Assembly (NCBI RefSeq): GCF_014396585.1
Contig: NZ_CP060717.1
Coordinates: forward strand, 1,302,001-1,366,000
Direction of reading: 5' to 3'
Source of the DNA: Sphingomonas rhizophila
Lineage (GTDB): Bacteria > Pseudomonadota > Alphaproteobacteria > Sphingomonadales > Sphingomonadaceae
Length of the DNA stretch: 64,000 nt
The notes under the pieces were generated by a model. The model was not told where the DNA came from, searched no databases, and saw only the letters and a program-made list of their open reading frames with translations. Shown here piece after piece: positions 38,217 through 46,680 of the stretch (position 1 is the stretch's first letter; each line of letters starts with the position of its first letter). A program made the position numbers and the translations under genes.

Positions 38217-38644
38217 GTGATCCGGCCCGCGGTATAGACCCGCTTGGTGCGCGTCAGGTTGATCTCCGGACCTTTGAAGAACAGGAAATCGGGCGTCATC
38301 TTGAAGTTGACGCTGAGGTCTTTGTACTTCGACACGGTCCCGGTCGGGCAGGCATTGTCGCCGGTCGAGTCGCATTGATTGGTGACCGTCGGGGTACCGA
38401 ATTGCCCCACCTTGGTGCCGAATACCTTCGCGTTGATCCGGGCGACGATTTCATCATTCGTCGGTTCGGGAAACAACGTCGCGAGACGAGCGCCCTCGCC
38501 CAAGGCGTTTTGCATGCCGGCACTTGCCTGGAAGGCAATTCCCACTTGGAAGATGCCGTAGATGAACAGGATGAGGATCGGCAGCGCGAACGCCATTTCG
38601 ATCGCGGCCGCACCTTCCTGATTGCGGATCAGCTTCTTCATCAT
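38213..38644 (-). CDS. TadE-like pseudopilin
   Basis: A 143-residue membrane protein with the TadE signature: basic start MMKKLIRNQEGAAAIEMAFA, then a hydrophobic helix (LPILILFIYGIFQVGIAFQA) preceded by the Glu typical of pseudopilins (AAIEMAF). The remainder is periplasmic with one Cys pair (NQCDSTGDNACPTG). TadE-type proteins are minor pilins of the Flp/Tad apparatus. It is the third of three overlapping genes, downstream of a second TadE-like gene (4-base overlap). Confidence 0.88.
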   Translation of the reverse strand: MMKKLIRNQEGAAAIEMAFALPILILFIYGIFQVGIAFQASAGMQNALGEGARLATLFPEPTNDEIVARINAKVFGTKVGQFGTPTVTNQCDSTGDNACPTGTVSKYKDLSVNFKMTPDFLFFKGPEINLTRTKRVYTAGRIT

Positions 38645-39116
38645 TGCACCCGGATTCCGGCCTTGCCGTGAAGCGTGTACGTGCCATCGGCGTTGGCGCC
38701 CGCGAACTTCACCTTGGTGAACATCGGGGTGTAGACCTTGGTGATCTCGACCTGGATATAGCGGGCATAGGCCTGGCCGTTCGGACAGACGCCGTTGTAG
38801 GCGGTGGCCTTGTCCACCCCGTTTTGCCTGACCCGTTGCATTGCAGCCAGTAATCGATCGTCACCGCCGAAGCATCGACCCCTGCCGCCGACGCCGCCTC
38901 GGCCTTCAGCGTATCGACGGCGCCGGTCTGGAAGCTGGTCTGCATGACCTTCTCGATCGAACGCTGCGCGGCTTGGGTAAGCTGGAGCTTCGCCGAGAAT
39001 CCGCGCGAGAGATCGGTCATCCCGACCAGCATCGTCGCGAAGATCGGCGCGACGAACGCCAGTTCGATGATCGACGCGCCGCGATCGTCGCGAAGGAGGT
39101 TGCGGAACCTGCTCAT
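38641..39116 (-). CDS. TadE/TadG-like pseudopilin, frameshifted
   Basis: The N-terminus MSRFRNLLRDDRGASIIELA followed by FVAPIFATMLVGMTDLSRGF is a second pseudopilin signature. The periplasmic part has LQLTQAAQRSIEKVMQTSFQ and VDASAVTIDYWLQCNG. The frame breaks at about 38831-38834; adding one base joins the end RQNGVDKATAYNGVCPNGQA and YIQVEITKVYTPMFTKVKFA, giving 158 residues. The start overlaps the TadG stop by one base (TAATG), and the stop overlaps the next TadE start. Confidence 0.85.
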
Positions 39117-40396
39117 TATGCCACCAGCCGGACGTGACGCCCCGTCGGGGGCGGCGGATCGCCGTCCTTCTTGCAGGTGTTCTTCAGGTTCATGTTGCCC
39201 TTGAAGTCGACCCGGCGTGACACGAGCATGAAGCAGTCCGTGACCAGGCCGCCGTTGCCGTTGAAACCGACCTGCTGGTTCGGGAAGTAGAGTGCGCCGC
39301 GCATACTTGACGACGAGTTGCCATTGACCTGATTCGGACTGTTCGACGTGCTTCCGTCGTCCGTGGCCCGCCGATCCTGAAACATTACGATTCCGTCGAA
39401 GCAGCCGGCATTGCCAAGCGTGCACCCGGTCTTCGGCGCCTTTAAATTGACCTGGGCAGAGCCGTTCATCTTGAGGTTGCCGATCGTGGCCGTCGTCGAT
39501 GCCGACGAATTGGTCAGAACCAGCGTCACGCCAGCCGTGCCGTCGACCTTCGCCTGGGCGCCGAAATCGATGTCACCGGCGTCGATGTAATAGGTGCCGG
39601 GTTTCAGCTTGACCGTCCCGTTGATCGTGAAGCCCTTGTAGCAACCGGGTTCTAGATCCGGCACCGTTTCGTTCGGGTTCACCTTGGGATCGTTCTTATT
39701 GCATGGCGTGATGGTGGTATCCATCTTCACTGCGGCGAACGGATCGTCCTGCGCGATGGTGAAGGGAAGCAAGGTGGAATTGCCCCACTGCTTCGACGCC
39801 TGAATGCCGCCCACGGCCGCGACCGGGCTGGCGTTGACCGTCGCCGAACCCGTTGCGATCGCCGCGTTCAGCGACGTCGAGTTGGTGATCATCCCGCACC
39901 CGAGATCGAGGTTCGAGTTACCGGAATTAAGGATTCCGGTGACCGCCGTGTTTTCGAGACTCACGACGCAATATTCGCCGCTGTCAGCGATGGCCGCGGT
40001 CGCCGATGCGACAATGGTCGGCGCGGTCGTGAACATCGACGAGAAAGCGAGGTTGCGTTTCACCGCCAGTTCGACCCTGACCGCGCTGTCCCAGTCCGCC
40101 GTGTCGGCCGGGAAAGAAATCTTGGGATAGCCGGTCTCGAGCGTGATGCCGGTGTTCTGATTGTAGACGAGGTCGGCGTTGACGGCGCCGTTACGGTCCT
40201 GACCCGCAACCTTCGCGTAGACGCCCGCCATCGCCGCCGAGTCGGCCGCGCGCTGGAGCTGTCGCTTCCACATGGTCCACTGAATGGTGTCAGTCGCAAG
40301 ACCGGCCGAACCGACCACCAAAGGCAGTGCGGCACCGGCAATAACCAGGGCATTGCCCCGCTTATCATTCCACAATTTCCGCAAGAAATGGCGCAT
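39116..40396 (-). CDS. TadG-like pilus-assembly protein
   Basis: A 426-residue protein with the Tad-type N-terminus MRHFLRKLWNDKRGNALVIA, a membrane helix (GAALPLVVGSAGLATDTIQW) and the conserved QLQRAADSAAMAGVYAKV helix. The large periplasmic part contains ATAAIADSGEYCVVSLENTA and repeated beta-like, Asn/Ser/Gly-rich segments (LNSGNSNLDLGCGMITNSTS; GTYYIDAGDIDFGAQAKVDG). Such proteins assist Flp pilus assembly or surface attachment. The start may be 40408 (MGETMRH) or 40396. It heads the three-gene set, but none of the secretion ATPase or secretin genes (cpaBCDEF, tadBC) lies in the window. Confidence 0.85.
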   Translation of the reverse strand: MRHFLRKLWNDKRGNALVIAGAALPLVVGSAGLATDTIQWTMWKRQLQRAADSAAMAGVYAKVAGQDRNGAVNADLVYNQNTGITLETGYPKISFPADTADWDSAVRVELAVKRNLAFSSMFTTAPTIVASATAAIADSGEYCVVSLENTAVTGILNSGNSNLDLGCGMITNSTSLNAAIATGSATVNASPVAAVGGIQASKQWGNSTLLPFTIAQDDPFAAVKMDTTITPCNKNDPKVNPNETVPDLEPGCYKGFTINGTVKLKPGTYYIDAGDIDFGAQAKVDGTAGVTLVLTNSSASTTATIGNLKMNGSAQVNLKAPKTGCTLGNAGCFDGIVMFQDRRATDDGSTSNSPNQVNGNSSSSMRGALYFPNQQVGFNGNGGLVTDCFMLVSRRVDFKGNMNLKNTCKKDGDPPPPTGRHVRLVA

Positions 40397-40495
40397 CGTC
40401 TCACCCATTTTGAGCCGTTATGCCGACGGAAATAGCCAACTCACGGTGAGCAAACTGTGCAGGAGAATGGTTGACGAACTGCTAACCCGGCGCCC

Positions 40496-40525
40496 TTGCC
40501 CGCATCCGTATTATACATATAATAC
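40496..40525. promoter_or_regulatory. Palindromic double -10 region between tadG and telA
   Basis: The 18-base sequence at 40508-40525 has 8-bp inverted arms around a CA. It places a perfect TATAAT on both strands (40518-40523 forward; complement of 40510-40515 reverse) in an otherwise very GC-rich genome. A TTGCCC at 40496-40501 lies 16 bases before the forward -10, so telA transcription is supported. No good -35 is seen for the reverse direction. The palindrome could also be an operator. Confidence 0.6.
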
Positions 40526-40592
40526 ACTGAGACCCTTGCGTGGCGCCCGTTCAGGCTCCACCTTCGGCGATGACGTTACAGAAGGAATAACG

Positions 40593-41807
40593 ATGGCCAG
40601 CGACGCGACCCAGACGACCACCGCGACCAAGATCAAGCTGGAACCGCCCGCCGCGCTTCAACCGATCGCGGCGCACGAGGCGTCGGGCCTCGTCCCTTTA
40701 AAGGGCGAGGAAGTGACCGAGCTCGACCAGAAGGTCGCAAAGTTTGTCGAGGAACTCGCAGCGCTCGATTCCAATAGCCCCGAGTTCGGCAAGAAGGTCG
40801 ACGCCCTGACCGCCATGGGACGCAAGGAAATCGCGGAGGCCGCCGGCGCGTCGAACCGCTTCCTCGACCGACCGGTCAAGGCGATCGATAGCGACACTGG
40901 CATCGGTGCCGACCTGGTCGAACTCCGCCGCACTGTCGAAGGGCTCGACCCCAAGGAAGCCTCGCGCGGAATGACGACCCGAAAGTTCCTCGGGATCATT
41001 CCGTTCGGCAACAAGATCAACAACTACTTCGACAAGTACCGCAGCAGCCAGACGCACATTTCCGCGATCCTCAGCCGCCTTGCCAACGGCAAGGACGAGC
41101 TGTTGATGGACAATGCAGCGATCGACACGGAGCGGTCGGGCTTGTGGAAGACGATGCACCGCCTGGAACAGATGATCCACATCTCGAAGGCGCTCGACAA
41201 GCAGCTGGAGGACAAGGCCAACGAGCTTGATGCGACCGAGCCCGCCAAGGCCAAGGCGATCCGCGAAACCGCGCTCTTCTATACTCGCCAGCGCACTACC
41301 GACCTGCTGACGCAGATGGCGGTGACGGTGCAGGGCTACCTCGCCCTCGACCTTGTCAAGAAGAACAATGTCGAACTGGTGAAGGGTGTCGATCGCGCCT
41401 CGACCACGACCGTCGCGGCGCTGCGCACGGCGGTGACGGTCGCCCAGGCGATGACGAACCAGAAACTGGTGCTGGAGCAGGTCACGGCGCTCAACACGAC
41501 CACCGCCAACATGATCGATTCCACCGGCGAAATGCTGCGCACCCAGACCGGCGCAATCCATGAGCAGGCGGCCTCGTCGACCATCCCGCTGGAGACGCTG
41601 CAGCGCGCTTTCCAGAATATCTATGACACGATGGACCAGATCGACCAGTTCAAGCTCGCGGCGCTTTCCAACATGAAGCAGACGGTCGAGACGCTGGGCA
41701 CCGAAGTCGAAAAGTCCAAGGGCTATATCGCTCGCGCCGAGGGCGTGGCCCAGTCCAAGCTGGCCGGCCCCGAACCGTCGCCGTTCACCCCCATCGAGCA
41801 AAAATGA
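40593..41807 (+). CDS. Toxic anion resistance (TelA/KlaA) family protein
   Basis: A 404-residue, mostly alpha-helical cytosolic protein of the TelA family, originally linked to tellurite resistance, with wider links to envelope stress. Hallmarks are FLGIIPFGNKINNYFDKYRS, SSQTHISAILSRLANGKDEL, the AIRETALFYTRQRTTDLLTQ region and TVAQAMTNQKLVLEQVTALN with TIPLETLQRAFQNIYDTMDQ near the end. The start at 40593 has the ribosome site GAAGGAA; an open frame upstream to 40284 lies across the promoter and is not coding. It is co-translated with the next membrane protein (4-base overlap). Confidence 0.92.
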   Translation: MASDATQTTTATKIKLEPPAALQPIAAHEASGLVPLKGEEVTELDQKVAKFVEELAALDSNSPEFGKKVDALTAMGRKEIAEAAGASNRFLDRPVKAIDSDTGIGADLVELRRTVEGLDPKEASRGMTTRKFLGIIPFGNKINNYFDKYRSSQTHISAILSRLANGKDELLMDNAAIDTERSGLWKTMHRLEQMIHISKALDKQLEDKANELDATEPAKAKAIRETALFYTRQRTTDLLTQMAVTVQGYLALDLVKKNNVELVKGVDRASTTTVAALRTAVTVAQAMTNQKLVLEQVTALNTTTANMIDSTGEMLRTQTGAIHEQAASSTIPLETLQRAFQNIYDTMDQIDQFKLAALSNMKQTVETLGTEVEKSKGYIARAEGVAQSKLAGPEPSPFTPIEQK

Positions 41808-42553
41808 CCGACGTCACACAGAAAGCGGATCTCGCGATTGCCCGCGCCGACCGGGTAATGGCGCAGCTCGACGGACGCGAGGGCAGTGTCCGCGCCGCCG
41901 CCAAGCGCGAGCGGCAGCGGCTGAATTCGGGGCTGACCCGAACGCTCGCGCGCATCGGTATCGCGGTGGGCATCATCAGTCTGGCGACAATCGCCATCGG
42001 ATTGATCCTGCCGATCGGCATGTTCGGTTTCCTCGCCGCGGTGGGCCTGGCGATCGGCGTCGCAGCGCTGCTGGCGGTGTCCGGCGGGAAGGAGATCGCC
42101 GCGCCCGACGTGTCGACCGACCTTCCCAACGGCCAGATGGTGCAACGGTTCGACAGCTATCTGTTCCGCGCCCGGCGCGCCCTCCCCGCGCCCGCGCAGG
42201 CGGAGGTCGACCGTTTGTCGGCTGCACTTCCCGGACTGCGGGAAACGTTGCAACGAATCCCCGACCTCGATCCCAACGCGCAAGATGCCCGGCGGTTGAT
42301 GTCGGTCCACTTGCCGGGCTTGATTGACCGCTATCTGCACATCCCGAAAGCCTATCGGTCAGAGCGGGACGGCGAGGACAAGGACGTCGACCAGCGGCTG
42401 GTCGAAGCGCTGGCCGCGGGGCGCGAAGCACTGTCGGAGATTAGCGAGAAGCTGGCCCGTGCCGACCTTGCCGCGTTCGAGACCCAGGGCCGCTTCATCC
42501 AGTCGCGTTACGGCGAGGAGTTGCTGCCCGCGCCGGACCGCGACCGGGTCTAG
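41804..42553 (+). CDS. Membrane protein of unknown function, TelA partner
   Basis: A 249-residue protein starting MTDVTQKADLAIARADRVMA, with a basic N-terminal helix and two adjacent transmembrane segments (IGIAVGIISLATIAIGLILP; GMFGFLAAVGLAIGVAALLA). A cytosolic helical part follows (RYLHIPKAYRSERDGEDKDV, LVEALAAGREALSEISEKLA). TelA genes in Bacillus pair with xpaC, which also encodes a two-helix protein, so this may be a distant XpaC analogue; that is inference from context. The stop overlaps the convergent CoA-transferase stop. Confidence 0.75.
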   Translation: MTDVTQKADLAIARADRVMAQLDGREGSVRAAAKRERQRLNSGLTRTLARIGIAVGIISLATIAIGLILPIGMFGFLAAVGLAIGVAALLAVSGGKEIAAPDVSTDLPNGQMVQRFDSYLFRARRALPAPAQAEVDRLSAALPGLRETLQRIPDLDPNAQDARRLMSVHLPGLIDRYLHIPKAYRSERDGEDKDVDQRLVEALAAGREALSEISEKLARADLAAFETQGRFIQSRYGEELLPAPDRDRV

Positions 42554-43759
42554 CCGACCACGCCTTCCGAGCGAAGGTGTTCGATCTCTTCGGGCTCAGG
42601 AAGCTGCCGAGGACTTCCGAACCATGTTCGCCCAGTGCCGGGGCGGCCGGGTCGCGTCGGTACGCTCCCCGTCGAGGCGGATCGGGTTCCCGATCATCGG
42701 CACCGGCCCCAGCGCGCCGCCGTCCATCGACAACTTCATGCCGCGATGCTGCGCTTGCGGATCGGCGATCGCCTGGCTCACGCCATTGATCGGTCCGGCC
42801 GGGATGCCGGCCGCTTCGAGCTGATCCAACCAGTCGGCGGCAGGCTTCGTGCGGATGATGTCGGCGATCATCGGCACCAGCGTCGCTCTTGCCGCGACCC
42901 TGGCCGGATTGGTCGCGAATTCCGGGTTGCTGGCCCACTCGGCGTGGCCGAGGATGGCCGCGAGCTTGCCGAACTGACGGTCGTTGCCGACCGCGACAAT
43001 AATTGCCTGGTCCGACGCTTCGAACGGCTGATACGGCACGATGTTGGGGTGGCCGACCCCTTGGCGGCCGGGGTCGCGCCCGCTGACCAGCGCATTCGAA
43101 CCCTGATTGGCCAGCATCGCCAGCTGCGCATCGAACAGCGCCATGTCGATCGTCGCGCCCTCGCCGCTCGTTTCCCGCGCATAGAGAGCGGCAAGGATGG
43201 CGTTGGCGGTGTACATGCCGGTGAACAGGTCGGCGATCGCGACCCCTGCGCGCATCGGACCGCCGCCGGGCTCGCCATCCGGAACGCCGGTCAGGCTCAT
43301 CATCCCGCCCATCGCCTGGATGATATAGTCGTACCCCGCGCGCCCCGCGTACGGTCCATCCTGTCCGAAACCGGTGATCGACGCATAGACCAGGCGCGGG
43401 TTGGCGGCGCGAAGGGTCGCGGCGTCGAGACCGAACTTCTTCAGCCCGCCGACCTTGAAGTTCTCCACCACGACATCGGCTTCGGCGGCCATGCGCCGTA
43501 CCAGATCCGCGCCTTCGGGCTTGCCGAAGTCGATCGCGACCGATCGCTTGCCACGGTTGGCGGCAAGGAAGTAGGCGGCGACACGCTCGTCGCCATGCTC
43601 AAGCCACGGCGGTCCCCAGTGCCGCGTGTCGTCACCGGCGCCGGGTTGCTCGACCTTGATCACGTCGGCGCCAAGGTCGGCCAGCAGTTGCGTGCACCAT
43701 GGGCCGGCCAGTACCCGGCTGAGGTCGAGAACCCGGATGCCGTCGAGCGGCTTGGTCAC
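42550..43759 (-). CDS. CaiB/BaiF (class III) CoA-transferase, frameshifted at C-terminus
   Basis: Transfers CoA between carboxylic acids. It opens LDGIRVLDLSRVLAGPWCTQ (from the GTG at 43759, where it overlaps the upstream stop) and has YDYIIQAMGGMMSLTGVPDG and the catalytic Asp region ATIDMALFDAQLAMLANQG. The last 50 residues lie across two frame breaks: one G missing near 42644-42646 and one near 42592-42594. Repaired, the end reads PAPALGEHGSEVLGSFLSPE, continuing to TAG 42550-42552, with 403 residues. The acyl substrate is unknown. It is the last gene of pgi-gor-oxidoreductase-CoA transferase. Confidence 0.88.
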
Positions 43760-45340
43760 CGCGCGCGCCGCCAGGGCCGCCGGTCCGCCAATATTGCCTG
43801 CGCCGCATTATGACCGGGCGCCCGGTCACGCCGCCACCGGGATGGGCGCCGGAACCGCACAAGTAGAGGCCGGCGAGCGGCATCCGGTAATCAGCCGCGC
43901 CGATCATCGGCCGGGCGCTGAAGAGCTGGTCGAGTCCCATCTTGCCGTGGAAGATGTCTCCGCCGATCAGGCCGAAGCGACGCTCCAGGTCAAGCGGCGA
44001 GTGGATCTGCCGCGCAATGACCGACTTGGCAAAACCCGGCGCATGCGCGTCGACCGTGGCGATGATCGCATCCGCGGCCGCCTCGCGCTCGTTGTCCCAA
44101 CTCCGCCCGTGGGGAAGGTGATAGCGGAAATGCTGGCAAAACAGCGACGCGACATGCCTGCCCTTGGGCGCGAGGGCGGGGTCGAGCGTCGACGGGATCA
44201 GCATCTCGACGATAGGCTGCTTGGTCCAGCCGTTGAGCGCCGCATCGGCGTGGGCGCGATGCATATAGTCAAGGCTGGGCGCGATGATGATGCCGGCGGT
44301 CAGATGATCGCCGCGGCCGGGCAGCGCGGTGAAGTTCGGCAACTTGTCGAGGGCGACGTTCATTCGGAAGGTCGCACTCTCGCAAGACCAGTTTGCGAAA
44401 TGCTCCTCGGCGGTTCGTTCCAGAGCGCCCTGTGGCACGAGCCTGGTAAATAGGAGGCGCGGATTGACGTTGGCAACGACAGTGCTGGCCCGATGTGCCT
44501 TGCCACCGGCGACCACGCCGACGGCCCGGCCCTTTTCGACCAACACTTCGTCCACCGGCGTGTTGAGCATGATGTCGACGCCGGCCTCCCGGCAGGCCTT
44601 GGCCATCGCTTGGGTGATCGACCCCATGCCGCCGATGGCGTGACCCCAAGCCCCGGCGACCCCGCGGCTTCGCCGAACAGATGGTGCAGCAGGACGTAAG
44701 CTGTACCCGGCGTGTAGGGCGACGCGAAATTGCCGACGACGCCGTCGAAGCCGAACAACGCCTTGGCGAGGTCGCCGGTAAAGTGGCGGTCGAGGATCTC
44801 GCCCGCGCTCTTGGTGGCATATTGGTGGACGACGCGAACCTCGTCCGTAGTAAGACCCACCAGGTCCTTGCCCAGCACCAGCAACTTGCCGAGACCGGCG
44901 ACCCCGGCCCCGGCCTCGACCGGAGCCTTCAGGATCCATTTCTTGATGAGCGGTACAACGGTTTCCAGTTCCGCATTGTAGCGGTCGTAGGCCGGGCCGT
45001 CAGAAGCGTGATGCCGGACGATATCGGCGCGCGTTTGCCCGTCGCGCCCGGTCAGCAGGTAGCTTCCCTTCGGCCCCGGCAGGAAATTGTCGCGCTTGCG
45101 GAGAACGACTTCGAGGCCGTGCCGCTCCAGTTCCATGTCGCGGATGACCTTGGGCTGCAACAGGGAGACGGTGTAACTGGCCGCGCTGTTGCGGAACCCC
45201 GGATGGAATTCGTCAGTGACGGCCGCGCCGCCGACCTTCTCGCTGGCCTCGAGAATGGCAACCTTCAGCCCGCGCCTCGCCAGATACCAGGCGCAGGTGA
45301 GCCCGTTATGCCCCGCCCCGATGATGACAACGTCGTGCAT
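43756..45340 (-). CDS. FAD/NAD(P)-dependent oxidoreductase, phytoene dehydrogenase/PYROXD2-like (two frameshifts)
   Basis: A 528-residue flavoprotein. The dinucleotide site is VVIIGAGHNGLTCAWYLARR, followed by VAILEASEKVGGAAVTDEFH; the C-terminus has the flavin-closing GLYLCGSGAHPGGGVTGAPG. Two single-base gaps split it: one at CCCC 44660-44663 (joining HHLFGEAAGVAGAWGHAIGG) and one at CCC 43821-43823 (joining GGGVTGAPGHNAAQAILADR). The repaired stop overlaps the CoA-transferase GTG (GTGA). The family includes carotenoid desaturases, but this branch matches the PYROXD2-like type with unknown substrate; no other carotenoid gene is nearby. Confidence 0.86.
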
Positions 45341-46680
45341 CAGCGCATCAACACCAGTTCTTCGGACATCGTCGGATGAAGCGCGACGGTCCGGTCGAAG
45401 TCGGCCTTCTTGAGCCCCGCCTTGACCGCGACCGCGGCCGCCTGGAGAATTTCCGGCGCGTCGGGGCCGATCATGTGCATGCCGACGACGACATCGGTGC
45501 CGCCATCGACGACCAGCTTGTAAAGAGAACGCTCGTTGCGGCCCGCCAGCACGTTCTTCATCGGCCGGAAGTCGCTGGTAAAGGTACGCACCTGTCCCAG
45601 CTTGTTCTTGGCCTCCCCTTCCGTCAGCCCGACACTCGCGATCGGCGGGTGCGAGAATACGGCGTGCGGGACGTTGTCGTAGTCGACCGTCCACGGCTTT
45701 CCGCCGAACTGGCTGTCGGCAAACGCATGGCCCTCGCGGATCGCGACCGGCGTCAGCTGGATCCGGTCCGTGACGTCGCCAATGGCGAAGATCGACGGCA
45801 CGCTGGTGCGACTATGTTCGTCGACCTTGATTTCGCCGCGGTCGCCGATAGCGACGCCGACGCCTTCCAGGCCAAGGCCGTGAACATTCGGCCGGCGGCC
45901 CGTCGCGAACAGGACGACATCGGCATCAAGGTCGTCGCAGCCCGTCATGGTCGCGAGCAAGGTGCCATCGGCGTTCTGTTCAATCTTCTGAAACGTGGAG
46001 TTGAAGCGGAATTCCAGGCCCTTGGTCATCGAGATGTGCAACAGGCGATCGCGCATCTGCTCGTCGTAGCCACGAAGGATCGTGTCTCCGCGATTGACCA
46101 GCACGACGTGCGCCCCGAACTGGTGGAAGATGCCGGCGAATTCGTTGGCAATGTAACCACCGCCGGCGATGACCACGCGCTTCGGCATCTTCTCGAGGAA
46201 GAAAACCTCGTTCGACGAGATGGCGAGATCGCTGCCCTCGAACTGGGGCATGTGCGGGTGGGCACCTGTGGCGATCAAGATCTTGTCGGCGGTGACGGTG
46301 CGGCCACTGGCCAGCCGGACCTGGTTTGGCCCCGCCAGCACCGCCCGCTCTTCGATGATCGTGACGTCGTGGGTGGCAAGCGTCTGCTTGTAGAGTCCCT
46401 CGAGCCGCGACACTTCGCCCAGCACATTGTCGCGGAGCACCGGCCAGTTGAATGAACAGCTGGGAACGTCCCAACCGAACATCGCCGCGTCATTCAGATC
46501 CTCGGCAAAGTGCGCTCCGTAAACGAGCAGCTTCTTGGGAACGCAGCCTCGGATGACGCAGGTGCCGCCGACGCGATGTTCCTCCGCGACCGCAACCCGC
46601 GCCCCATGGCTGGCGGCAATCCGCGCGGCGCGAACACCGCCAGAACCCGCGCCGATGACGAACAGGTCGTAGTCGCTCAC
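45340..46680 (-). CDS. gor: Glutathione-disulfide reductase
   Basis: NADPH-dependent flavoprotein that keeps glutathione reduced. The 446 residues have the FAD site FVIGAGSGGVRAARIAASHG, the redox disulfide VGGTCVIRGCVPKKLLVYG, the NADPH site VVIAGGGYIANEFAGIFHQF, FAIGDVTDRIQLTPVAIREG, and the His-Glu pair ALHPTMSEELV at the end. It starts with a GTG at 46680 overlapping the pgi stop (GTGA), and its stop overlaps the next start by one base (TGATG). gshB at 33587 makes the substrate. Confidence 0.95.
   Translation of the reverse strand: MSDYDLFVIGAGSGGVRAARIAASHGARVAVAEEHRVGGTCVIRGCVPKKLLVYGAHFAEDLNDAAMFGWDVPSCSFNWPVLRDNVLGEVSRLEGLYKQTLATHDVTIIEERAVLAGPNQVRLASGRTVTADKILIATGAHPHMPQFEGSDLAISSNEVFFLEKMPKRVVIAGGGYIANEFAGIFHQFGAHVVLVNRGDTILRGYDEQMRDRLLHISMTKGLEFRFNSTFQKIEQNADGTLLATMTGCDDLDADVVLFATGRRPNVHGLGLEGVGVAIGDRGEIKVDEHSRTSVPSIFAIGDVTDRIQLTPVAIREGHAFADSQFGGKPWTVDYDNVPHAVFSHPPIASVGLTEGEAKNKLGQVRTFTSDFRPMKNVLAGRNERSLYKLVVDGGTDVVVGMHMIGPDAPEILQAAAVAVKAGLKKADFDRTVALHPTMSEELVLMR

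Noticed and set aside
43756..45340. Carotenoid desaturase (crtI) as part of a carotenoid cluster
   Set aside because: The sequence fits the PYROXD2-like branch better, and no crtB, crtY or other carotenoid gene lies in the window.
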